From Petrachloros mirabilis ULC683 (GTDB lineage: Bacteria > Cyanobacteriota > Cyanobacteriia > Thermosynechococcales > Thermosynechococcaceae): a DNA stretch of 64,000 nt. Under the pieces are notes generated by a model. That model made no database searches, was not told the origin of the DNA, and saw only the letters and a program-made list of their open reading frames with translations. Position numbers and translations under genes: made by a program. Below, piece by piece: positions 15,093 through 23,175 of this stretch. Where the stretch lies: positions 62,001-126,000 of the forward strand of contig NZ_WVIC01000005.1 of the NCBI RefSeq assembly GCF_009939295.1, read 5' to 3'. Numbering within the stretch: position 1 is the first letter of the stretch; the number at the start of each line of letters is the position of its first letter.

Positions 15093-16589
15093 TTATTCGC
15101 GATCTAAAACTTGAGCCAGGGTGGTCACTTGCGTCACCGGTGGCAGCACCGCCACCATCGCATGGGTACTGGCTTCGCTCCAGCGCACCAGCCAGGTGGG
15201 TTGCAGTCCCAAAAACAGAATGGTCAGACTCAGAATCAAGGCAGGGACGCGCTCTCGCCACTCGACCTTGGGGAAATCGGCAATGGCATTGTCCAGCTTG
15301 CCAAAGCAGGTGCGGTTGAGCAAAATCACGAAATAAACGGCGGTCAAACCAGTCCCCACCACGCACAAGAGGGTTTGCAGCGGAAACACCGCATAGCTGC
15401 CCTGGAACACCAGAAACTCAGACACAAAGCCCACCAGGCCAGGGATGCCCGCACTGGCCATTCCCCCTAAAACCAAGAGGGCACTCACCAAGGGCAATCC
15501 TCGCAGGGGATTCATTAAGCCATTGAGCACATCCAGTTCCCGAGTGCCCACTTTGGCTTCCACCATACCGACCAAGTGAAACAAAATCGCCAGAATCAAG
15601 CCATGGGCAAACATCTGGGCCACCGCTCCCACCAGACTTAATTCCGTCAAGGCCGCCCCACCCAAAAGAATGTAGCCCATGTGACCCACAGAACTATAGG
15701 CCACCATCCGCTTGATGTCTTTTTGGGCAATGGCCACCGTGGCCCCATAGAGCACACTCACGGTGGCCCAGGTAGCCAATCCCGGTGCCAGGGTTCCCCA
15801 CGCCTCTGGAAACAACCCCAGACCAAAGCGAAAAATGCCGTAGGTTCCCAACTTAGCCAGAACCCCCCCTAGGAGCATGGCAATGGGTGCTGAGGCCGCC
15901 ACATAGGTATCCGGCAACCAGGTATGGAGGGGCACTAGGGGAATCTTGATGCCAAAGCCAATCAGCACAAACGCCAGCAGAATCAACTGTTGCCAGAGGG
16001 GCAAGGTATTCCCAGCCAGAGCCGTATAGGCAAAACTATCGGCTCCTTGCAGCCAGACCAGCCCCACAAAGGCCACAAAGATCAATGCCCCAGACACAGC
16101 GGTGTAGAGCAGGAACTTCATGGCAGCATAGCTTTTCTTTTCACTGCCCCAAATCGCAATCAGCAGATAGAAGGGCACCAGCTCAATTTCATAGAACAGG
16201 AAAAACAACAGCAGATTTTGCGCCAAAAAGGCACCGGAAACCGCACCACTGATCAGCAGCACCAAGCCGTAAAACAGCCTGGGTCGCTCGGTGGCTTCGG
16301 GGCTACTGTAGATGGCAATCCAGGTCAGCAGCGTATTGAGGATAATCAGCGGCAGAGACAGCCCATCCACCCCCAGTTGGTAGTTCAAACCTAGGGTTGC
16401 CAGCCAGGGCAGGTCTTCCCGGAACTGGATCAGGGGTTGAGTGATGTCAAACTGATAGGCAATCCAAAGGGACCCCAGCAGAATGCTACCGCTGAGGATC
16501 AGAGCCGCCCACTTGAGGTAACGGGACGGCACCAAGGCCAGGGCGATCGCGCCCAGGATTGGAAACCAGATGAGGGTGCTTAGGATCAT
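15093..16589 (-). CDS. ndhD3: NAD(P)H-quinone oxidoreductase subunit NdhD3
   Basis: A proton-pumping antiporter-like (Nqo13/NuoM family) subunit of the thylakoid NDH-1 complex, with 498 residues and about 14 membrane segments. Typical signatures are NYQLGVDGLSLPLI near residue 50, FFLFYEIELVPFYLLIAIWG with the conserved membrane Glu, PLHTWLPDTYVAA, and the lysine-bearing AIAQKDIKRMVAYSSVGHMG. Its position between ndhF3 and cupA makes it the D3 paralogue of the CO2-uptake complex, not the respiratory D1. Spacing is 20 bases to ndhF3 and 7 to cupA. Confidence 0.95.
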   Translation of the reverse strand: MILSTLIWFPILGAIALALVPSRYLKWAALILSGSILLGSLWIAYQFDITQPLIQFREDLPWLATLGLNYQLGVDGLSLPLIILNTLLTWIAIYSSPEATERPRLFYGLVLLISGAVSGAFLAQNLLLFFLFYEIELVPFYLLIAIWGSEKKSYAAMKFLLYTAVSGALIFVAFVGLVWLQGADSFAYTALAGNTLPLWQQLILLAFVLIGFGIKIPLVPLHTWLPDTYVAASAPIAMLLGGVLAKLGTYGIFRFGLGLFPEAWGTLAPGLATWATVSVLYGATVAIAQKDIKRMVAYSSVGHMGYILLGGAALTELSLVGAVAQMFAHGLILAILFHLVGMVEAKVGTRELDVLNGLMNPLRGLPLVSALLVLGGMASAGIPGLVGFVSEFLVFQGSYAVFPLQTLLCVVGTGLTAVYFVILLNRTCFGKLDNAIADFPKVEWRERVPALILSLTILFLGLQPTWLVRWSEASTHAMVAVLPPVTQVTTLAQVLDRE

Positions 16590-16609
16590 GGGGTGCGCTC
16601 AAACTCCAG

Positions 16610-18466
16610 TCAGGGGGTTAACAAGTAGGGCCAGACAAAAGACCAGCCTAGGCTCAGGGCAATGGTGGTGAGGCCAACGGCAATGGTGAGAATGTAAAAC
16701 TGCCCCTGCCCAGAGTTGCTGTACTTGAGAGCCTGACCGCTGAAAAGTGAGACCCAGCCCACAAAGTTCACCACCCCATCGACCACCTGCCGATCAAACC
16801 AATCGGTCAATCGGGAGGCTTTATCGACAACCCCGACAATGCTGGCCCGGTAGAGTTGTGGCGTGTAGAGGTCAAAAGCAAACAGGTCTTGCAGCCGTTT
16901 CCAGGGCAGTTGAATCGGCTTAGGAATACTGTGACCGACGTAGACCACAGCCCCAATGCCAATGCCGGTCACACTCGACCACAGGAGCAACAGCGCCATA
17001 TCTTTGTTGAGGTCGGCCCAGTGGGGCAGCAGCCCCAGGGACTGCAAGATCAGGGGTAAATGCAGGGTGAATCCCAACAGCACCATCATCGGCAGCGTCA
17101 CCAGCCAGAAATTTTCGGGGGAGCGCTCGGTCATCTGACTGGGGGAACCCGCAAAAATCAAGCCAAACTCTCGGGTCATGCTGAAGGCGGTGAGCCCGTT
17201 GACGAGCAGCAAAACCGCAATCAGGGCAGGCTGGGTGGCCCAGAGTCCATCCGCCAGCTCCAGCAAGGCCCAAAATCCACCCAGGGGAGGGAACCCAATC
17301 AACCCAGCAACGCCAACCAGATAGCTAATGCCAGAGATGGGTCTTCGTCGCCAGAGACCACCCAACTGGGTCAAATCTTGGGTAATGCTGTTGAGAACAA
17401 TGGAACCCGTACTCATGACCAGGAGCGCCTGGGCAATGGCATGGCTGAGAACCAAAAGTAAGGCCGCCTCAGTTTGTCCGGTACCGACAGCGATGAAAAC
17501 CAGCCCCATGAAGGTGCTGACCGAGTAAGACAGTGCCCGCTTAATGTCAATCTGGGCGATGGCAATCAGGGTACCCCCCACTGCCGTGATTGCCCCAATG
17601 GTGATCATGGCCGTCAAGACCACTGGCGACAACGCCAGCACGGGTTCTAGCTTAATCAGCACCCAGGCCCCTGTTGCCACCACCACCGAGTTCCGCAACA
17701 CCGTGCTGGGAATTGGCCCTTCCATGGCTTCATCCAACCACAGGTGCAAGGGAAATTGAGCACACTTGCCCATGGGTCCAGCCAGCAACGCTAGTCCGAC
17801 CAGAGTAGCCACGGTCGGGTTAACCTGAGCGGTGGCTGCCCATTGCCCCAACTGATCAAAGTCCCAGGTGCCCGCCAGGGGGTAAATCGCCAGCACTCCC
17901 ATGAGCAGAAACAGGTCACCCACCCGTTTGGTCAAGAAGGCATCCCGTGCCCCAGTCACCACCAGAGATTGGTTATACCAGGTGCCCACAATCAAATAGG
18001 TGCCCAGGGTGAGAATTTCCAGAACGATATAGGCAAAAAATAGAGAATTACACAGCACTAGGCTGCACATCCCAGCCTCAAACAGTGCCAGCATGGCAAA
18101 AAACCGGGACCAGCCCCAGTCCATCTCCAGATAGCCAATGGCATAGGTTTGTGCCAGCAGGTTTAACCCCGTGACCAGCAGGGTGGCCCCCACCGTCACC
18201 GCTGAAATCTCCAGGGACAGGGTTAGATCTAAGCCCGCCACTTGCAACCAGGAAACAGACCACTGTTCAGCAGGCTGCTGCCACACCTGGACAAAGACTG
18301 ACAGGCTGTGAACAAAGGCTAGAAGGGTCATCAACAAGTTAAGATAGCCAGCCGGACGAGGCCCAGTTTGACGAATCAAGGCTGGAGACCACAGACCTGA
18401 TGCGATCGCGCCCACAAAGGCGTAGCAGGGAATCAACCAAACTGTGTGTAACAGAAATTGAGTCAT
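16610..18466 (-). CDS. ndhF3: NAD(P)H-quinone oxidoreductase subunit NdhF3
   Basis: First gene of the CO2-uptake operon: a 618-residue NuoL-family membrane subunit that carries the long lateral helix at its C-terminus (amphipathic region around FDLYTPQLYRASIVGVVDKASRLTDWFDR, then a final membrane segment). Core signatures are GYLEMDWGWSRFFAMLALFEAGM, KCAQFPLHLWLDEAMEGPIPSTVL and AIAQIDIKRALSYSVSTFMG. F3 rather than F1/F4 is inferred from operon context. In relatives the operon is repressed by the LysR-type regulator NdhR/CcmR at high CO2 and induced at low CO2; a candidate LysR site lies upstream. Confidence 0.95.
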   Translation of the reverse strand: MTQFLLHTVWLIPCYAFVGAIASGLWSPALIRQTGPRPAGYLNLLMTLLAFVHSLSVFVQVWQQPAEQWSVSWLQVAGLDLTLSLEISAVTVGATLLVTGLNLLAQTYAIGYLEMDWGWSRFFAMLALFEAGMCSLVLCNSLFFAYIVLEILTLGTYLIVGTWYNQSLVVTGARDAFLTKRVGDLFLLMGVLAIYPLAGTWDFDQLGQWAATAQVNPTVATLVGLALLAGPMGKCAQFPLHLWLDEAMEGPIPSTVLRNSVVVATGAWVLIKLEPVLALSPVVLTAMITIGAITAVGGTLIAIAQIDIKRALSYSVSTFMGLVFIAVGTGQTEAALLLVLSHAIAQALLVMSTGSIVLNSITQDLTQLGGLWRRRPISGISYLVGVAGLIGFPPLGGFWALLELADGLWATQPALIAVLLLVNGLTAFSMTREFGLIFAGSPSQMTERSPENFWLVTLPMMVLLGFTLHLPLILQSLGLLPHWADLNKDMALLLLWSSVTGIGIGAVVYVGHSIPKPIQLPWKRLQDLFAFDLYTPQLYRASIVGVVDKASRLTDWFDRQVVDGVVNFVGWVSLFSGQALKYSNSGQGQFYILTIAVGLTTIALSLGWSFVWPYLLTP

Positions 18467-18872
18467 ACCGAAGGTCGTACAAACAGCAGACAGATAGAGA
18501 CAGCAAGCTAGCTCAACGCCGCACCGTTAAGCCTCAGAAACAAACAGATTCAGGTTTTGAAATCCGTTCAATTTACGAATAGGTAACTGCGGGGCGCTCT
18601 TCGCCGCAATCCGAAGCACCTCCAGTAAACATCCGCAGCGCTATTAGGCAGCAGTACAGAATCAAATCCAGCATCAAGATCATTGCTTCAATCAATAGTT
18701 TATCTAAAAAGACTTAATATAAGTCTATGCTAAGAACAATGTAGCGAGACCCCTTCAAAAAATCAATAAAATCCTGATAGAGAGTTGTTATGCCAGACCC
18801 TAAGTTTTGCTTATTCCCCAAACTGGCCGTCTCTGCTGCAGGTCAAAACATTCCGACTCATGTGAGGTGACA
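18467..18872. other. Long upstream region of the ndhF3 operon
   Basis: About 400 bases without a supported gene. It should contain the inducible promoter of ndhF3 and its operator(s), including the LysR-type candidate at 18682-18696. The segment 18588-18612 (TGCGGGGCG-CTCTT-CGCCGCA) can fold into a short hairpin. No open frame has family features. Confidence 0.4.
18682..18696 (-). promoter_or_regulatory. Candidate LysR-type (NdhR/CcmR) operator
   Basis: ATTGCTTCAATCAAT is an interrupted palindrome (ATTG, 7 bases, CAAT) with the T-N11-A spacing of LysR-family sites. It lies about 215 bases upstream of the ndhF3 start. It resembles the AT-rich TCAATG/ATCAAT half-sites reported for NdhR. This is a low-information match. 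The regulator gene is not in the window. Confidence 0.3.
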
Positions 18873-18938
18873 AAGCAGCACCCAGGCGCTCTCAAGAGAG
18901 CGGTTACACCAACTCTTGAGAGCGCCTGGGTGCTGCTT
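18873..18938. repeat. Perfect 26-bp inverted repeat with 14-base loop
   Basis: The arm at 18873-18898 (starting AAGCAGCACCCAGGCGCTCT) is the exact reverse complement of the arm at 18913-18938. The 14-base loop is AGCGGTTACACCAA. Neither side has a T-run typical of a terminator. It lies about 30 bases ahead of the small membrane-protein gene at 18971 and at the far end of the ndhF3 upstream region. It would form a very stable hairpin in either transcript. Confidence 0.85.
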
Positions 18939-18970
18939 ATCCTACGGGCTGCGATAAACTAAAGGCAATG

Positions 18971-19360
18971 ATGAGTGTTAATCTGCAAACTCTCGTTACT
19001 ATCCTCACTGCCCTGTTGGTCTTTGCCACCGGCATTCTCCTGCGCTATGACCAAATCCAACTGCGACAATACACCTTCCCCATCCCTCCCTGGGTCGGAC
19101 TCAGCCTCGCAGCCGTTACCTTTTTCTTGGTGGCAGTGGATCAAGTCCTACGGGGGCTTGTCCGACTTGAGGAAATACAACGCCGAGCTGAAGAAGCAGA
19201 ACGTCGAGCTAAAGAATCAGAATGCGCATCTCGCCGAGCTAGAATCCAAGCTCGATGCAGTGCTGCCCAAATTCGGTTCCAGCTCGACCCCAGCCCCACC
19301 CACCAACAACAGCTAAGCGCCGTCCTTACCTTTCTCGAAGAATATGGTGATACATTGTAG
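18971..19360 (+). CDS. Small membrane protein with two TM helices and a charged coiled coil
   Basis: A 129-residue protein. It has two hydrophobic helices (LVTILTALLVFATGILL, about residues 8-24; WVGLSLAAVTFFLVAVDQVL, about 41-60) followed by a highly charged heptad-like segment (RLEEIQRRAEEAERRAKESE, about 66-85) and a tail (RFQLDPSPTHQQQLSAVLTFLEEYGDTL). I recall similar tails in uncharacterised cyanobacterial proteins, but I cannot name a family. An in-frame ATG one codon earlier (18968) is equally possible. The same stretch in the +3 frame also looks coil-like, but lacks the membrane helices. A strong inverted repeat precedes it. Confidence 0.6.
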   Translation: MSVNLQTLVTILTALLVFATGILLRYDQIQLRQYTFPIPPWVGLSLAAVTFFLVAVDQVLRGLVRLEEIQRRAEEAERRAKESECASRRARIQARCSAAQIRFQLDPSPTHQQQLSAVLTFLEEYGDTL

Positions 19361-19507
19361 CTGCTTTAGTGCCAAGATCCATCTGCTGTATCTAACCAAG
19401 TCGTGATTGATCTAGAGCTGCCAGGGGCATTAGCCTAAGGCTGCTTTAGAACCATTCAGAGGGTTGTTCCCATAAACGGATTACTAGGTAGAGATGTTTG
19501 ATTTCCC

Positions 19508-22129
19508 CTAAGAGGTGGTCAGCATTTCGGTGGGGAGGCGCTTGAAGCTGATGCGTTCGTTTTCGACATCAACAAAGAGGGTATCACCTTCACCAAATTC
19601 ACCCCGGAGAATGGACTTGGCCAGTTGGGTTTCCAGTTCGCGCTGAATTGCCCGCTTCAGGGGACGAGCGCCGTAAACGGGGTCGTAGCCGACTTCGGCC
19701 AGAAAGGTAACGGCGGCATCGGAAAGCTTCAGGGTCATCTTGCGCTCGGCTAGGCGCTGCTCTAGGCGCACCACTTGCAGTTTCACGATTTCGCGGAGCT
19801 GTTCGCGGAGCAGGCCATGGAAGATGATTACTTCGTCGATGCGGTTGAGAAACTCGGGTCGGAAGTGGGTGCGCATGGCATCCATGACCCGCGATCGCAT
19901 CTCGCTATAGCGGCTATCATCCCCAGCCAAATCCAGAATGAACTGGGAGCCGATGTTGCTGGTCATGATGATCACCGTGTTTTTGAAGTCCACGGTGCGG
20001 CCCTGGGCATCGGTGACCCGGCCATCATCAAGAATTTGCAGCATGATGTTGAAGACATCGGGGTGAGCCTTCTCGATTTCGTCAAAGAGAATCACCGCGT
20101 AGGGGCGACGGCGGATGGCTTCGGTGAGCTGACCGCCTTCGTCGTAGCCCACATAGCCGGGAGGCGCACCAATCATGCGGGCGACGGCATGTTTTTCCAT
20201 GTATTCGGACATGTCGATGCGCACCATGGCTTCTTCGGTGTCAAAGAGATAGGCCGCCAGAGCCTTGGCCAGCTCGGTTTTACCCACCCCCGTGGGACCC
20301 AGGAAAATAAAGCTGGCAATGGGACGGTTGGGGTCAGCCAACCCAGCTCGGGAGCGCTGAATCGAATCGGCGACGGCGGTGACGGCTTCCTCTTGACCCA
20401 CCACTCGCTGGTGCAGTTCGTTTTCTAAATGGAGGAGCTTCTCCATTTCAGATTCAACCAGCTTGCTAACGGGGATGCCCGTCCACTTGGAAATAATTTC
20501 GGCGATGTCTTCTTCGGTGACTTCTTCGCGCAGGAGGGAGCGCCCACTGGTCTGGGTCTGGGTGAGGCGGGTTTCAGCTTCTTCGAGCTGGCGCTGGAGA
20601 TTGGTGAGGGTGCCGTACTTGAGCTCGGCAGCCCGGTTGAGATCGTAGCTGCGCTCGGCCTGCTGAATCTCAACGTTAACGCGGTCGATTTCTTCTTTGA
20701 TGGTTTGAATATTGTCGATTACCTGCTTTTCGGACTGCCACTGGGCATTGAGCTGAGACTGTTCTTCTTTAAGATCAGCTAGCTCTTTTTCCAGGCGCTC
20801 TAGGCGCTCCTGGGAGGCGCGATCGCTCTCTTTTTGCAGGGACAGCCACTCCATTTCGAGCTGGAGAACCTTGCGGTCAATTTCGTCTAAATCTTCGGGT
20901 TTGGAAGTGATTTCCATTTTCAGCTTGGCGGCGGCTTCATCCACTAGGTCAATGGCCTTATCGGGCAAGAAGCGATCGCTGATGTAGCGAGTCGAGAGCG
21001 TCGCCGCCGCCACCAGGGAACTGTCGGAAATTTTGACCCCGTGGTGAACTTCGTAGCGCTCTTTCAGCCCCCGCAAAATCGAAATCGTATCTTCAATGGA
21101 GGGCTGGTCGATATAGACCTGCTGGAAGCGGCGCTCTAGGGCGGCATCTTTTTCGATGTATTTGCGGTACTCGTCCAGAGTGGTCGCCCCAATACAGCGC
21201 AGCTCACCCCGAGCCAGCATTGGTTTGAGGAGATTGCCAGCATCCATGGCACCCTGGGTGGCTCCCGCCCCCACAACGGTATGGATTTCGTCAATAAAGA
21301 GAATAATTTGCCCCTCGGATTCGGTGACTTCTTTGAGGACGGCTTTGAGGCGTTCTTCAAACTCGCCTCGGTACTTGGCACCGGCAATCAAAGCGCCCAT
21401 ATCCAGGGCAATCAGGCGGCGATCGCGCAGGGACTCGGGCACATCCCCGGCCACAATCCGCTGGGCCAGCCCTTCGGCAATGGCGGTTTTACCTACCCCT
21501 GGCTCCCCAATCAGCACCGGGTTATTTTTGGTGCGTCGAGAGAGAATTTGAATGGTACGGCGAATTTCATCATCTCGACCAATCACCGGGTCAAGCTTCC
21601 CGGAACGGGCCAGTTGGGTCAGATCCCGGCCATATTTTTCTAAGGATTCGTATTTGCCTTCAGGGTTTTGATCCGTCACTTTTTGACTTCCGCGAATTTG
21701 CTCAATGATTTGCTTCAGTTTGGCTTCATCTAGCCCCACTTCTCTAAACAGGGCTTGGCCAAACCGCTCATCTTTAGCGTAGGCCAACACCAGATGTTCG
21801 ATGGAAATAAACTCATCTTCAAGTTGCTGGCGATGGGTGTCAGCCCGATCTAGGAGGGTGTCCAAGCTACGTCCTAGATAGACCGAACTACTGGGGCTGC
21901 TGAGTTTGGGCTGGCGGTTGATGAACTCAGCGGTGCGATCTCTGAGCCGTTGGACATTAACCCCGGCCTTATTGAAAATGCTGCTGGCTAACCCTTCCTG
22001 CTCTAGGAGAGCCTGCATCAGGTGCTCACTTTCAATTTGCTGTTGCAGTGCCTCTTTGACAATATCCGGGGTGCGGACAATGGCTTCCCAGGCTTTCTCG
22101 GTGAACTGGTTGGGATTAGTAGGTTGCAT
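19508..22129 (-). CDS. clpB: ClpB disaggregase
   Basis: A hexameric AAA+ Hsp100 chaperone that pulls aggregated proteins apart together with DnaK/DnaJ/GrpE (also in this window). Its 873 residues hold the N-domain (about 1-150), AAA1 with Walker [10 protein letters not shown] (about 206) and Walker [10 protein letters not shown], the long M-domain coiled coil (about 400-525), AAA2 with [10 protein letters not shown] (about 606) and [24 protein letters not shown], and a small C-domain. The M-domain and the lack of a ClpP-binding loop separate it from Clp[10 protein letters not shown] at 22129 has AAGGAG upstream and is preferred to 22156. Confidence 0.96.
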   Translation of the reverse strand: MQPTNPNQFTEKAWEAIVRTPDIVKEALQQQIESEHLMQALLEQEGLASSIFNKAGVNVQRLRDRTAEFINRQPKLSSPSSSVYLGRSLDTLLDRADTHRQQLEDEFISIEHLVLAYAKDERFGQALFREVGLDEAKLKQIIEQIRGSQKVTDQNPEGKYESLEKYGRDLTQLARSGKLDPVIGRDDEIRRTIQILSRRTKNNPVLIGEPGVGKTAIAEGLAQRIVAGDVPESLRDRRLIALDMGALIAGAKYRGEFEERLKAVLKEVTESEGQIILFIDEIHTVVGAGATQGAMDAGNLLKPMLARGELRCIGATTLDEYRKYIEKDAALERRFQQVYIDQPSIEDTISILRGLKERYEVHHGVKISDSSLVAAATLSTRYISDRFLPDKAIDLVDEAAAKLKMEITSKPEDLDEIDRKVLQLEMEWLSLQKESDRASQERLERLEKELADLKEEQSQLNAQWQSEKQVIDNIQTIKEEIDRVNVEIQQAERSYDLNRAAELKYGTLTNLQRQLEEAETRLTQTQTSGRSLLREEVTEEDIAEIISKWTGIPVSKLVESEMEKLLHLENELHQRVVGQEEAVTAVADSIQRSRAGLADPNRPIASFIFLGPTGVGKTELAKALAAYLFDTEEAMVRIDMSEYMEKHAVARMIGAPPGYVGYDEGGQLTEAIRRRPYAVILFDEIEKAHPDVFNIMLQILDDGRVTDAQGRTVDFKNTVIIMTSNIGSQFILDLAGDDSRYSEMRSRVMDAMRTHFRPEFLNRIDEVIIFHGLLREQLREIVKLQVVRLEQRLAERKMTLKLSDAAVTFLAEVGYDPVYGARPLKRAIQRELETQLAKSILRGEFGEGDTLFVDVENERISFKRLPTEMLTTS

Positions 22130-22305
22130 TGAAAGAGATTCTCCTTGCGATCGCACTGCAACAGATCGGCTCCATTGCCATCCAATGCCAGGGCTGAGCC
22201 GTTGCCTACTGCCATTTTAAGGAGTGATGATCATCCTCTAGGATCGGTGTTTACGCCCTCGAACAGGGGTATTGCCGCCCTCAAGTGGAGCTGCGATCGC
22301 CTAAA

Positions 22306-22569
22306 TCACTCTGCATCTTGGTCTTCTTGCCTACCTAGAAGGAAACGACGCTCAACTTTCAGCAAAGCATTCTCTAAACGCAAAGCAAGCTTTTCCCTTT
22401 CATGAGAGTCATTCTCACTATTGCGATTAACTACATATACCAACCTTTGTACAGCAGCAGTAAGTTCCTTTAAGTCTTGGCGTAATTCTTTTATATCTTG
22501 TGTATTGTTCTAGACTTGAATTTTAAGAGTCAGTAGTCGCTTGCCAAACTCAAATATCTTTTGCCACAT
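22306..22569 (-). pseudogene. Small coiled-coil protein gene with an in-frame amber stop
   Basis: The frame runs from ATG at 22569-22567 to TGA at 22308-22306 and would give 87 residues: MWQKIFEFGKRLLTLKIQV, then TAG (22512-22510), then NNTQDIKELRQDLKELTAAV and on to a charged, helical C-terminus ending GRQEDQDAE. The coding character is continuous across the TAG, and a single C-to-T change (CAG to TAG) would explain it. The protein resembles a small cyanobacterial coiled-coil family with an 'MWQKIFE' start, recalled but unnamed. Its ATG overlaps the stop of the upstream gene (TAATG), so the pair was translationally coupled. It is either a recent pseudogene, a readthrough case or a sequencing error. 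Confidence 0.7.
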
Positions 22570-22943
22570 TAATTTGCTATTACAGGTAACGTGGCCAGCA
22601 TTTCTTTTGTCTCTATTTTTAAGCTGTCAATACTGTCTTGATTTTCTTTAATACGATCATCTGCACTTGAAAGTTCGTCAAGGAGGTTGTCGATCTCATA
22701 TGCTAAAGCTTCTGAGTTGTCTAGGTCAAAGGAATTAGCTTCAAACGATTTTCCCATGAGACAATAAAATACAGCTATCTCTAAAGGAGCATCATGACCC
22801 CAGTCAGGCTTCTCCTTTATGCCACCAAATACTACTTCAACTTGATTGATGATCGCCAAGAAATCTTTACTCGGGATTTTCTGAGCCTCGCCCTGGATCA
22901 AGTCTTTGATCTGTTTGCCAGCCTTGTCAGGAGTGTTTGTCAT
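22569..22943 (-). CDS. Hypothetical protein upstream of the interrupted coiled-coil gene
   Basis: A 124-residue protein with no membrane segment and no family I recognise. It starts MTNTPDKAGKQIKDLIQGEAQKIP and is acidic in its second half, ending in a predicted helical stretch (DDRIKENQDSIDSLKIETKEML). The frame can start at 22964, but the seven extra residues (MTKHHHN) look spurious. The codon and base composition is AT-richer than the surrounding clpB and antiporter genes, suggesting an acquired two-gene unit. The TAA stop shares one base with the ATG of the next gene. Confidence 0.6.
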   Translation of the reverse strand: MTNTPDKAGKQIKDLIQGEAQKIPSKDFLAIINQVEVVFGGIKEKPDWGHDAPLEIAVFYCLMGKSFEANSFDLDNSEALAYEIDNLLDELSSADDRIKENQDSIDSLKIETKEMLATLPVIAN

Positions 22944-23084
22944 ATTATGATGATGCTTCGTCATATTTTAAATTTTATCATTCCAGAATATGCCTTGATA
23001 GCTCAATCAATGTAAAAATTGACAAGACATCCATTGGCGATTTTTTGAACTTGTGAAGGGTAAGCCTGCGGCGCGCGGCACTCC

Positions 23085-23102
23085 GGGGAGCTGTAAGTCC
23101 CC
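23085..23102. other. Small GC-rich hairpin in the gap before the antiporter 3' end
   Basis: GGGGA-GCTGTAAG-TCCCC lies in a 230-base gap, within a GC-rich patch (about 23057-23130) that contrasts with the AT-rich DNA to its left. The patch faintly resembles structured ends of IS200/IS605-type elements, but no transposase or partner end is visible. It could also serve as a terminator-like structure between the antiporter gene (ending at 23176 on the minus strand) and the gene at 22943. Confidence 0.25.
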
Positions 23103-23175
23103 CGTTGTCCCCGTAAGGTCAGCGTCGGGAGAATATCACGGCACTCTTAGAACAAATCCTTTCCCTAGATCTCAG

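Noticed and set aside
18975-19316. Alternative frame over the small membrane protein with a coil-like stretch (ELKKQNVELKNQN)
   Set aside because: It lacks the two membrane helices seen in the 130-codon frame, and the tail RFQLDPSPTHQQQL of the other frame looks like a real conserved tail; the coil look comes from shifting Glu/Lys/Arg-rich codons.
19775-20428. 217-codon open frame opposite clpB
   Set aside because: Antisense shadow of clpB without recognisable domains.
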